Assembly: GCA_019749855.1 (NCBI GenBank)
Contig: JAIEPI010000165.1
Coordinates: forward strand, 1 to 19,168
Origin: Rickettsiales bacterium
GTDB lineage: Bacteria; Pseudomonadota; Alphaproteobacteria; Rickettsiales; UBA998
Direction: 5' to 3'
Length of the DNA: 19,168 nt
Below the pieces are notes generated by a model. It was given only the letters and a program-made list of their open reading frames with translations. It did not search any database and had not been told where the DNA came from. Made by a program: the position numbers and the translations under genes. The stretch's first letter is position 1. Every line of letters begins with the position of its first letter. Shown piece after piece: positions 5,942 to 13,374 of this stretch.

Positions 5942-7048
5942 ATGACCTCTCATTCTGCTGCGCTTGATACGCTCCGCTTGATTCGCTCGCAGAATGTGGG
6001 CCCCATCACCTTCTTTACCTTGGTGCAACGTTACGGATCACCCACGAAAGCCCTTGAGCGATTACCAGAGCTTGCGGCGCGTGGCGGTGCTAAAAAACCC
6101 ATCACCGTCTGTGATAAGGCGGCAGCAGAGCGCGAGTTATCACGTATTGATGCACTGGGAGCCAAGCTGATACCCTACGACTCACCCGAATACCCCGCCG
6201 CATTGTTGCACATCCCCGATCCTCCACCCGTCCTCACGGCACATGGGCATACGCATTTATGGAATTCCAAGCCTTGTATCGGTATGGTGGGGGCGCGCAA
6301 TGCATCAGCCAATGGCTGCCATTTTGCCAAAAAACTGGCCCGCGAGCTGGGCGAGGCCGGCGTGATTGTGGTATCCGGTCTGGCGCGCGGTATTGACAGT
6401 TACGCCCATCAGGGAGCCCTAGCCACCGGCACGATCGGTGTCATTGGCGGCGGCATTGATAATGTGTATCCCCCCGAAAATGCGCCCCTGTTTCAACAAT
6501 TACGCGAGCAGGGCTGCATTCTCTCCGAGCAACCTTACGGGGCAGCACCGCATAGCCGCAGCTTTCCGGCGCGCAACCGCATTATCTCCGGCATGAGCCG
6601 TGGCGTGTTAGTGGTCGAAGCATCCATCAAATCCGGCTCACTCATCACGGGGCGCTGTGCACTGGAGCATAACCGTGACGTGTTTGCTGTGCCAGGCTCC
6701 CCCCTTGATCCTCGCTCGCATGGATGCAACGCGCTCATCAAAGAAGGGGCAATTTTAACTGAGTCCGTCGAGGATATTTTGAGCACATTACGCACCACTC
6801 ACATGCAGGACTCGCAGCAAATGCACCTGTTTGATGCCACACCGGCAAGTGAACCCGATGAAAATGAGATGCAAAAAGCCCGCAGAATTATTGATGAAAT
6901 GCTTGGGGTTAGCCCTGTCTCCATTGACCTGCTGATTGATCAGAGCCAGATACCTGCTCATCTTTTGTTAACGATTTTAGTGGAAAAAGAACTCGCAGGC
7001 GTGATACAGCGCCATTCAGGGAATAAGGTTAGTTTGATTTATCGATGA
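5942..7048 (+). CDS. dprA: DNA-processing protein DprA/Smf
   Basis: DprA loads RecA onto incoming single-stranded DNA during natural transformation; it is also widespread in bacteria not known to be competent. The Rossmann-like core is clear: IGMVGARNAS (from about residue 114), GVIVVSGLARGIDSYAHQGAL, GVIGGGIDNVYPPEN, then SFPARNRIISGMSRGVLVVEA and SGSLITGRCALEHNRDVFAVPGS as separate conserved blocks. The N-terminus (LDTLRLIRSQNVGPITFFTL) is the helix-hairpin-helix-like region, and the C-terminal 55 residues (LGVSPVSIDLLIDQSQIPAH onwards) form the winged-helix DprA domain. Full length, 368 residues. I use ATG 5942; an in-frame TTG at 5930 is possible and neither has a strong binding site. The 98-base gap after plsY contains the palindrome TTGAATTCAA (5856-5865) but no clear terminator. 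Confidence 0.95.
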   Translation: MTSHSAALDTLRLIRSQNVGPITFFTLVQRYGSPTKALERLPELAARGGAKKPITVCDKAAAERELSRIDALGAKLIPYDSPEYPAALLHIPDPPPVLTAHGHTHLWNSKPCIGMVGARNASANGCHFAKKLARELGEAGVIVVSGLARGIDSYAHQGALATGTIGVIGGGIDNVYPPENAPLFQQLREQGCILSEQPYGAAPHSRSFPARNRIISGMSRGVLVVEASIKSGSLITGRCALEHNRDVFAVPGSPLDPRSHGCNALIKEGAILTESVEDILSTLRTTHMQDSQQMHLFDATPASEPDENEMQKARRIIDEMLGVSPVSIDLLIDQSQIPAHLLLTILVEKELAGVIQRHSGNKVSLIYR

Positions 7049-7126
7049 TACGATTTTGTGTAATTGCCGCCTCATTTAGAGCTGGTTTATTGCAGGTTCG
7101 TTGATTCACACCTTACGGGTTCATTC

Positions 7127-9781
7127 ATGTACACTGTCGTTGTTGAGTCGCCGTCCAAGGCAAAAACCATCAATAAATATCTGGGCAGCGATTATAAAGT
7201 TGTGGCGAGCTTTGGCCATGTGCGTGACCTTCCCTCGAAGGATGGCTCGGTGCGCCCCGATGAAGATTTTGCGATGGATTACGAGGTCGAAGCCGACTCC
7301 AAGCGCCACATTAAAGGGATTGTTGACGCCCTCAAAGGCTCGCACACGCTGTATCTGGCGACTGACCCTGACCGCGAAGGCGAAGCCATCTCCTGGCATA
7401 TTGTCGTAGCGCTAAAGGATTGCAAGGCCCTCAAGAAAGACGTCGCCGTGAAGCGGATTGTGTTTCACGAAATCACCAAACGGGCAGTGACCGAGGCGAT
7501 CCAGCATCCGCGCGATATTGATATGGATCTGGTGAACGCGCAGCAGGCACGCCGCGCGCTCGACTATCTGGTGGGCTTCAATCTGTCGCCGGTTTTGTGG
7601 CGTAAATTGCCTGGCTCGCGCTCTGCCGGACGTGTGCAATCGGTGGCACTGCGCCTGATTTGCGAACGCGACGAAGAGATCGAACTATTTGAATCACGCG
7701 AATACTGGGACATCACGACAACCCTACGCTCACCCAAAGGCGATAGCTTCCCCGCACGACTCACCTTCTGGAGTGGCGAAAAGCTCGAAAAATTCTCGCT
7801 CACCCGCGAACAGGAAACGCTTGAAATCGCCAAAAAACTTGAAGGCGCTCAGGTCAAAATTTCTGAAGTTACGCCGAAGCAGCAGCGTCGCAATCCCTTC
7901 CCGCCCTTCACCACTTCCACACTACAGATGGACGCCTCGCGCAAGCTGGGCTTTGGTGCTAAAAAAACAATGCAAATCGCGCAAAAACTCTATGAGGGCA
8001 TTACGCTCGACGGTGAAACCGTGGGGCTTATCACCTACATGCGAACCGATGGAGTGAGCGTATCGGACGAAGCACTGAACGCGACACGAAAAATGATTCA
8101 GAGTGATTACGGGCGTGAGTATTTGCCTGATAGTCCCCGTCGTTATCAGGCGAAGGCGAAAAACGCGCAGGAAGCGCATGAGGCGATCCGTCCCACGGAT
8201 GTGACGCGCGCGCCCGAGCAGGTGAAGCGCTTTTTGGATAATGACCAGCTGCGTTTGTATGATCTCATCTGGAAACGCATGGTGGCAAGCCAGATGGAAG
8301 CCGCTGTCTATGATCAGGTGGTCGCCGACTTCACCTATGCCAAAGAAGGCGCCACCCTGCGCGCCAATGGCTCGGTGCTGAAGTTCGAAGGCTTTCTAAC
8401 GTTGTACCGTGAAGGCCGCGACGATGATGATACCGATGAGGACGAAAATAGCCGCCGTCTGCCACCCCTCATCCAGGGCGAAGTGTGTGACATCACCACC
8501 GTGAAGCCGGAGCAGCATTTCACTGAACCACCTCCCCGCTTTACCGAAGCCAGTCTGGTGAAGCGGCTCGAGGAGCTGGGTATCGGACGCCCTTCGACCT
8601 ACGCCAGCATCATCTCCGTGCTGCAGGACCGCAGCTATGTGCGGCTTGATAAGAAGCGCTTTATCGCTGAAGCGCGTGGGCGGCTGGTGAATGCCTTTCT
8701 CATCAGCTATTTCAAGCGTTACGTGGAATATGATTTCACGGCCAATCTGGAGAGCCAGCTCGATGACGTCTCCGCCGGTGAGCGTGCATGGAAAGAAGTG
8801 CTGCGCGAGTTCTGGACGCAATTCACCGCAAAAATCGGCGAAACCAAAGAGCTCACCGTGAGTCAGGTTTTGACGACGATTGATGCATTGCTCGCACCCT
8901 TTTTGTTTGAAACGCGTGATGTCACTGACAGCCACCGCACCTGCCCCACCTGTAACACTGGAAAATTACACTTAAAAACCGGCAAGTTCGGTGCATTCCT
9001 AGGCTGTGACAACTATCCAGAATGTAAGTATACCCGTCAGCTTGGTACCGGCGGCGATGGTGAGACTGAGAGTGCAGAATCGGCGGCGGCGGCAGGTGAG
9101 TTACCTAAATCACTGGGCCATCATCCCGAAGCTGGCGCAGAAATATGGATGAAAAAAGGCCCTTACGGCATCTATGTTGAAATGAATGACGGCGGCGAAA
9201 AACCCAAACGCGCCAGCCTGCCCAAAGGCGTGACCCCAGATCAGATGACGCTTGAGCGCGCCATTTCATTGCTGGCGCTGCCTCGCGACATTGGCATCCA
9301 TCCTGAGAGTGCCAAAATGATCTCGGCGGGGCTGGGGCGCTTTGGCCCTTACATCAAGCATGATGGCCGATTTGTCTCGTTGAAAGGCGATGATGACGTG
9401 CTGACTATTGGCATGAACCGTGCGGTTGCATTGCTTGCCGAGGCTCCCAAAAAAGGCGGCGCCGAAGCGTTACGCACACTGGGTGCCCATCCCGATGGCA
9501 AAGGAGATGTCGCCGTTTTTGGGGGCAAATACGGCCCCTATGTGAAGCACGGAAAAATCAATGCCACATTGCCGAAAGAGTTGTCACCAGAAGAAGTGAC
9601 ACTCGATCAGGCGGTGGAGCTATTAGCAGCACGCGCTGGAAGTGGAGGCAAGTCAAAGGGAAAATCGGCATCCAGAGGTAAATCAGCCTCCGGTAAGGCC
9701 CCCAGCAAGAAGACGGTCGTCGCCAAAAAGCCACTAGCCAAAAAAGCAGCGCCAGCAACAAAAGCTAAGAAAAAAGCATAA
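7127..9781 (+). CDS. topA: DNA topoisomerase I (type IA)
   Basis: Relaxes negatively supercoiled DNA by single-strand passage. The 884-residue protein begins MYTVVVESPSKAKTINKYL (TOPRIM strand 1 with the catalytic Glu) and has the DPDREGE metal site at residues 80-86. The active-site tyrosine is Tyr304 in GLITYMRTDGVS (Tyr319 in E. coli). LGIGRPSTYASII marks the later core. A single four-cysteine zinc ribbon follows (CPTC, then CDNYPEC). After it come three copies of the C-terminal TOPRIM-associated repeat, each with a G-PYGIYV / GRFGPYIKH / GKYGPYVKH core. The protein ends in a lysine-alanine-serine-rich tail of about 45 residues resembling histone H1, probably for nonspecific DNA binding. 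ATG 7127 is chosen because the TOPRIM strand begins there; the frame upstream to 7064 has no conserved content. The gene lies between dprA and rnr, as in many alphaproteobacteria. Confidence 0.97.
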   Translation: MYTVVVESPSKAKTINKYLGSDYKVVASFGHVRDLPSKDGSVRPDEDFAMDYEVEADSKRHIKGIVDALKGSHTLYLATDPDREGEAISWHIVVALKDCKALKKDVAVKRIVFHEITKRAVTEAIQHPRDIDMDLVNAQQARRALDYLVGFNLSPVLWRKLPGSRSAGRVQSVALRLICERDEEIELFESREYWDITTTLRSPKGDSFPARLTFWSGEKLEKFSLTREQETLEIAKKLEGAQVKISEVTPKQQRRNPFPPFTTSTLQMDASRKLGFGAKKTMQIAQKLYEGITLDGETVGLITYMRTDGVSVSDEALNATRKMIQSDYGREYLPDSPRRYQAKAKNAQEAHEAIRPTDVTRAPEQVKRFLDNDQLRLYDLIWKRMVASQMEAAVYDQVVADFTYAKEGATLRANGSVLKFEGFLTLYREGRDDDDTDEDENSRRLPPLIQGEVCDITTVKPEQHFTEPPPRFTEASLVKRLEELGIGRPSTYASIISVLQDRSYVRLDKKRFIAEARGRLVNAFLISYFKRYVEYDFTANLESQLDDVSAGERAWKEVLREFWTQFTAKIGETKELTVSQVLTTIDALLAPFLFETRDVTDSHRTCPTCNTGKLHLKTGKFGAFLGCDNYPECKYTRQLGTGGDGETESAESAAAAGELPKSLGHHPEAGAEIWMKKGPYGIYVEMNDGGEKPKRASLPKGVTPDQMTLERAISLLALPRDIGIHPESAKMISAGLGRFGPYIKHDGRFVSLKGDDDVLTIGMNRAVALLAEAPKKGGAEALRTLGAHPDGKGDVAVFGGKYGPYVKHGKINATLPKELSPEEVTLDQAVELLAARAGSGGKSKGKSASRGKSASGKAPSKKTVVAKKPLAKKAAPATKAKKKA

Positions 9782-9812
9782 AAAAGGCTGTCTTTTAATG
9801 ACTTGCTTTTTT
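9770..9812 (+). terminator. Possible weak terminator of topA
   Basis: AAAAAAGCA (9770-9778, overlapping the last topA codons) is perfectly complementary to TGCTTTTTT (9804-9812), and a nested AAAAG-GCTGT-CTTTT hairpin lies in between. The stem is AT-rich with a 25-base loop, so termination would be weak. The T-run suits the plus direction. Confidence 0.35.
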
Positions 9813-9841
9813 CTTGTCCGAACGGTCAAGAATGCTATTGA
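9813..9841 (+). promoter_or_regulatory. Candidate promoter of the glutathione S-transferase gene with an imperfect palindrome
   Basis: TTGTCC (9814-9819), a 16-base spacer and TATTGA (9836-9841), preceded by TGC as in extended -10 promoters, could start the gst transcript. Positions 9813-9830 read CTTGTCCGAACGGTCAAG, an imperfect palindrome (7 of 9 positions pair) lying over the -35 and spacer, as a repressor or redox-regulator operator would. The -10 is poor, so this is tentative. Confidence 0.3.
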
Positions 9842-9908
9842 AAAAATGATCATTTGCCCTATGTGTCATACGACGCACTCGCGTCGCAAACATTTACAGG
9901 AGTTTATG

Positions 9909-10544
9909 ATGTACCAGCTCTACACAGCCGCAGGTGCTTGCTCAATGGCGATTCACGCCATTCTGAACGAGATGAATGTCCCTTTTGAGACAACCATGGT
10001 CTCGATACAAAATGGCGACACACAAAAACCGGAATATCTTAAGCTCAATCCACGCGGTCAAGTGCCCTTGCTGGTCAAAGACGGCAAGGTGTTGCTGGAA
10101 GGTGGTGCCATGATCACCTACCTGCTGGACGAGCACGGTGATGGCACATTGTTGCCAAAATCCGGCTGGGAACGCGCGGTTGCATTACAATGGCTGATGT
10201 ATGGTAATTCAAGCCTTCACCCCGCCTATGCACGCATTTTCTGGCTGAATCGCAATGTAGCAGATGAAAAAACCAAGACAGAATTGATGGCGATTGCCAT
10301 GAGCAACGTGCAAACGATGTGGGATCAAATTGAGCAACATCTGCAAGCACAACCGTTCCTTGCAGGTGCCTCAGTCACCGCAGGAGATATCTTGCTGACC
10401 GTGATTGCCAACTGGGGCGGATTCCTGCCTAAGCAATTCACCTTCGGACCTAAAACCAAAGCCCTGCTGCGTGCCGTTGCCGCCAGACCGGCCTTTATGA
10501 AAACAACGGCTGATGAAGGCGTTGAATATAAAGCAGCCGCATAA
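9909..10544 (+). CDS. gst: Glutathione S-transferase family protein, beta-class-like
   Basis: Cytosolic GST-fold protein expected to conjugate glutathione to electrophiles or reduce peroxides and mixed disulfides. The 211-residue product starts MYQLYTAAGACSMAIHAIL; Cys11 in GACS corresponds to the catalytic Cys10 of beta-class enzymes. The thioredoxin-like domain continues with LNPRGQVPLL, where the cis-proline sits, and LLEGGAMITYLLDE, the glutathione-binding Glu-Ser position being Glu-Gly here. The helical C-terminal domain has the N-capping region FLAGASVTAGDILL. Two adjacent ATGs (9906, 9909) follow AGGAG; 9909 has the better spacing of six. The frame upstream to 9798 has no GST content. 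It sits alone between topA and rnr and is closed by a strong terminator, so it is probably a one-gene transcript inserted in a housekeeping order. The physiological substrate is not visible. Confidence 0.92.
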   Translation: MYQLYTAAGACSMAIHAILNEMNVPFETTMVSIQNGDTQKPEYLKLNPRGQVPLLVKDGKVLLEGGAMITYLLDEHGDGTLLPKSGWERAVALQWLMYGNSSLHPAYARIFWLNRNVADEKTKTELMAIAMSNVQTMWDQIEQHLQAQPFLAGASVTAGDILLTVIANWGGFLPKQFTFGPKTKALLRAVAARPAFMKTTADEGVEYKAAA

Positions 10545-10568
10545 GCTGCCCTGAGAGACGATACCTGT

Positions 10569-10601
10569 TCCTGCCTCACCATGCGTGGGGCAGGACTTTT
10601 T
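10569..10601 (+). terminator. Intrinsic terminator of gst
   Basis: TCCTGCCTCAC (10569-10579) pairs with GTGGGGCAGGA (10585-10595) over eleven positions with one G-T wobble, around the five-base loop CATGC. CTTTTT follows at once. It lies 25 bases after the gst stop and separates gst from rnr. Confidence 0.92.
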
Positions 10602-10623
10602 GCCTAACGCTCGCATTAAAAAC

Positions 10624-10632
10624 TGCTATACT
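10624..10632 (+). promoter_or_regulatory. Extended -10 promoter of rnr close to the start codon
   Basis: TGC-TATACT (TATACT at 10627-10632) is a good extended -10 element. Its transcript would start about seven bases later, at 10638-10640, at or next to the rnr ATG at 10640. A -35 is not obvious: TTGCCT at 10600-10605 is 21 bases away. With only CGGG upstream of the ATG and no normal binding site, rnr may be translated from a leaderless message. Confidence 0.4.
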
Positions 10633-10639
10633 GCGGGTA

Positions 10640-12925
10640 ATGGCCAGAAAAATTGCTCCCCCTCCTCCATCATCACCTAAGTCTGGATCAACGCCTAAGT
10701 CGGGATCGGTGCATTTTCCTTCCAAAGGGGAACTGCGAACCTTCCTCTCACAATATGAAACGCCGCCGCCGTTGAAAGAAATCGCCAGGGCTTTTCATGT
10801 ACGCGGGGATCGCTTACCCGAATTGCGCAAACTTCTGCGCGACGCGGTTCCCGGGAAACCATCTCCATCACAGCGCACCAACCGCAGAGGTGAAGGCCGC
10901 AATCTGCCAACCATGAGTGTGATTGATATTATCGGTATTACTGATGATGGCGAACTGATCGCCACCCCCGCGGGATGGAAGGATGAACGCCGTATACCTC
11001 CCACCATTTATGTAACGCGAGCAAACGATGGGCAGGCCGCTAGCGTGGGGGATCGCGTGCTTGCCAGACTGAATCGAGACAGCGCGCACAGCTATCACGC
11101 GCAGATTATTCGTCTATTGCCCACCCCTCAGGCGCAACGTATTTTAGGCATGGTGACACGCGTCAGTGGCGGTGCGCTCATTGCTCCCGTCAGCCGTAAG
11201 GATCGTGACAGCTACTTCTGCGCCAGTGATGATTTGATGGACGCGCAGGATGATGAGCTGGTTGAACTGACCTTACTTCCTACAACGCACGCCATGGGCG
11301 ATAAGCCCGCTAAAGTGGTGGCGCGGATTGGGCGGATTGAAGATCCCAACGCGGCGAGCCGCATTGCGGTGCATCGCCATGAAATTCCAACCGAATTTTC
11401 AGCGGAAACTTTGCAGGAAGCCGCCAGCGCCCCTCTGCCGCTCCTGACCCCTCTGCGCAAGGATTTACGAGCGATACCGCTGATCACGATTGACGGGGAA
11501 GATGCGCGCGATTTTGATGATGCGGTATTTGCCGAGCCAGACACGGACCCTTCCAATCCAGGTGGCTGGCATTTGATTGTTGCCATCGCTGATGTCGCTC
11601 ATTACGTGAAAACGGGCTCCCCTCTTGATCGTGAGGCATTTGAGCGCGGCAATTCCGTCTATTTTCCAGATTTTGTCGTCCCCATGCTTCCCGAGGCGCT
11701 CTCTAACGGACTATGCTCGCTGAAGCCGAATGAGGATCGTTATTGTCTGGCTGTACATTTGTGGATTGATGCAGAAGGCGAAACACGCCGATATGAATTT
11801 GTACGCGGCTTGATGCGGAGTCATGGGCGCTGGACGTACACACAGGTGCAAGAAGCTCGTAATGCGCTGTCACATAAAAGCAAAAAGCCACTAAACACTC
11901 AGTTAAGCGCTGAGGAATCCCTGATCGCCCATTTGTATGGGGCCTATGCATCCCTGCAACGCCACATTGAGAATCGCGCGCCGTTGGATCTGAATTTGCC
12001 TGAGCATAAAGTCCGCTTTGATGAGACCGGACGCGTAAGCGATATTTATAAAGTGCAGCGCCTCGATGCGCATCGCCTGATTGAAGCCTACATGATTGCG
12101 GCCAATGTTGCCGCAGCGAATACGCTCACTAAGCACCGCACAGGCGCCATTTTCCGTGTGCATGAAGCGCCCGGGCTTGCCAAGCTCACCACACTCAAAG
12201 AGATGTTAAAGGGAAGCCACTATCATTTCTCCATCACCGGCCGTATTGAAGCGGCGATGTTCAATAGCCTGCTGCGGCAGGCCGAAGCGAAAGATGAAGC
12301 AGCCTCGATCCATACTACCGTCCTGCGCTCGCAAATGCAGGCCTATTACGCCCCGCAGAATAGTGGTCATTTTGGATTGTCTCTGGAGTCTTACTGCCAT
12401 TTCACCTCGCCGATTCGTCGCTATTCGGATCTCATTGTGCATCGGGCACTGGTCTCGCTCTACCAATGGGGTGAGGACGGCATGGGACCCAATGATGTCG
12501 CCAGACTGGATGCCATCGGCGAACACATCTCGACGACAGAGCGCCGCGCCATGCAGGCGGAGCGCGAGGCGATGGAGCGTTACGTAGTGTGTTACATGGC
12601 GGCGCATACTGGCGCAGAATTCGGCGCCCATATTAGTGGCATGAATCAATATGGGCTATTTGTTGAGCTGAGCGAAAATGGCGCTCAAGGGTTTATTCCT
12701 CGGGGAGCACTGGGTGATGATTTCTACAGTTTTGATGCCAAACGTATTCGACTTGTCGGCAGGCGCAGCAAAAAGGAATATCGCCTTGGACAACCATTGC
12801 GTGTAATTTTGGACATGGCCGATATCCTGACCGGCTCCTTGCGATTTATTATTGCAGGGGGAGAGCAAAGGCCCGCCACGCCACGCGCGCCCAGCCAGCG
12901 CAAGCGGCATCGTGGCAAGCGTTAG
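10640..12925 (+). CDS. rnr: Ribonuclease R (RNB-family 3'-5' exoribonuclease)
   Basis: Processive 3'-5' exoribonuclease that degrades structured RNA, including rRNA and mRNA decay intermediates. The 761-residue protein has a Pro/Ser-rich N-terminal extension (to about 25), a winged-helix-like segment (ELRTFLSQYETPPPLKEIAR), cold-shock domains, and the RNB catalytic core. The core shows IDGEDARDFDDAV with Asp285, Asp291, Asp293 and Asp294 as the metal-binding set (E. coli Asp272/278/280/281). Then come GNSVYFPDFVVPMLPEALS and HFTSPIRRYSDLIVHRAL near 585-602. The C-terminal S1 domain begins about residue 657 (GAEFGAHISGMNQYGLFVEL), and the protein ends in a short basic tail (QRKRHRGKR). It is slightly shorter than the E. 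coli enzyme (about 813). The gene follows topA in many alphaproteobacteria; here gst has come in between. Confidence 0.96.
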   Translation: MARKIAPPPPSSPKSGSTPKSGSVHFPSKGELRTFLSQYETPPPLKEIARAFHVRGDRLPELRKLLRDAVPGKPSPSQRTNRRGEGRNLPTMSVIDIIGITDDGELIATPAGWKDERRIPPTIYVTRANDGQAASVGDRVLARLNRDSAHSYHAQIIRLLPTPQAQRILGMVTRVSGGALIAPVSRKDRDSYFCASDDLMDAQDDELVELTLLPTTHAMGDKPAKVVARIGRIEDPNAASRIAVHRHEIPTEFSAETLQEAASAPLPLLTPLRKDLRAIPLITIDGEDARDFDDAVFAEPDTDPSNPGGWHLIVAIADVAHYVKTGSPLDREAFERGNSVYFPDFVVPMLPEALSNGLCSLKPNEDRYCLAVHLWIDAEGETRRYEFVRGLMRSHGRWTYTQVQEARNALSHKSKKPLNTQLSAEESLIAHLYGAYASLQRHIENRAPLDLNLPEHKVRFDETGRVSDIYKVQRLDAHRLIEAYMIAANVAAANTLTKHRTGAIFRVHEAPGLAKLTTLKEMLKGSHYHFSITGRIEAAMFNSLLRQAEAKDEAASIHTTVLRSQMQAYYAPQNSGHFGLSLESYCHFTSPIRRYSDLIVHRALVSLYQWGEDGMGPNDVARLDAIGEHISTTERRAMQAEREAMERYVVCYMAAHTGAEFGAHISGMNQYGLFVELSENGAQGFIPRGALGDDFYSFDAKRIRLVGRRSKKEYRLGQPLRVILDMADILTGSLRFIIAGGEQRPATPRAPSQRKRHRGKR

Positions 12926-12929
12926 TCAA

Positions 12930-12962
12930 TCGCTTGAAGCGAGCGTCACTTGCGGTTATATT
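12930..12962 (+). promoter_or_regulatory. Sigma70-type promoter of the NDUFS4-like gene
   Basis: TTGAAG (12934-12939), a 17-base spacer and TATATT (12957-12962) lie just after the rnr stop and 22 bases before the next start codon. The -35 is embedded in TCGCTT-G-AAGCGA (12930-12942), a perfect inverted repeat around one base, which may be an operator or chance. Confidence 0.55.
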
Positions 12963-12983
12963 GAGGCATAAAATGGAGGCTAC

Positions 12984-13280
12984 ATGCAGGTAACTATCTA
13001 TCAGGCAGCTAAAAATTCTATGCAATCTGGCATGAAAAGCACACGTCAGTGGCGCATGCGTATGGAATCCGATGATTCGTCGTTCATTGAGCCGCTTATG
13101 GGTTGGGTTGGCAGCAAAGACACCCGCGCTCAGGTGGATCTCCAGTTTGCAACCCTGCAGGAAGCAGAAGAATATGCGCGGCGCAAAGGCTATGATTACG
13201 TGGTAAAACATCACAAAAAACACATGATTCCTCCAAAGTCTTATGCTGATAATTTTAGAACAAATAAGGTAACAACATAA
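12984..13280 (+). CDS. NDUFS4-like NADH dehydrogenase (complex I) accessory subunit
   Basis: Small accessory protein of the family called ETC complex I subunit conserved region, the bacterial relatives of mitochondrial NDUFS4, which sits on the peripheral arm of respiratory complex I near the NADH module. The 98 residues match closely: IYQAAKNSMQSGMKSTRQW at the N-terminus, EPLMGWVGSKDTRAQVDLQF in the middle, LQEAEEYARRKGYDYVV, and the hallmark PKSYADNFR near the end. In this family it is found in Alphaproteobacteria and mitochondria, which supports the class assignment. GGAGG four bases before the ATG is the strongest ribosome binding site in the window, and the gene has its own promoter. 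It stands alone, away from any nuo gene visible here. Confidence 0.9.
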   Translation: MQVTIYQAAKNSMQSGMKSTRQWRMRMESDDSSFIEPLMGWVGSKDTRAQVDLQFATLQEAEEYARRKGYDYVVKHHKKHMIPPKSYADNFRTNKVTT

Positions 13281-13321
13281 ACTCATACGATATGTGCGCC
13301 CAAGACATGTTCCACTTTTAG

Positions 13322-13349
13322 TTGCTTTTTCATAAACAGTCGATACAAT
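13322..13349 (+). promoter_or_regulatory. Sigma70-type promoter of the response-regulator-like gene
   Basis: TTGCTT (13322-13327), a 16-base spacer and TACAAT (13344-13349) form a good promoter. Transcription would start near 13356, about 19 bases before the ATG at 13375. No Shine-Dalgarno sequence is visible in that short leader. Confidence 0.55.
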
Positions 13350-13374
13350 CACATGCAACTTAACGTGCGTGTGT

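Noticed and set aside
8396..8935. 179-codon open frame on the minus strand inside topA
   Set aside because: It lies wholly within the conserved topoisomerase I core and has no recognisable content; it mirrors the topA codon bias.
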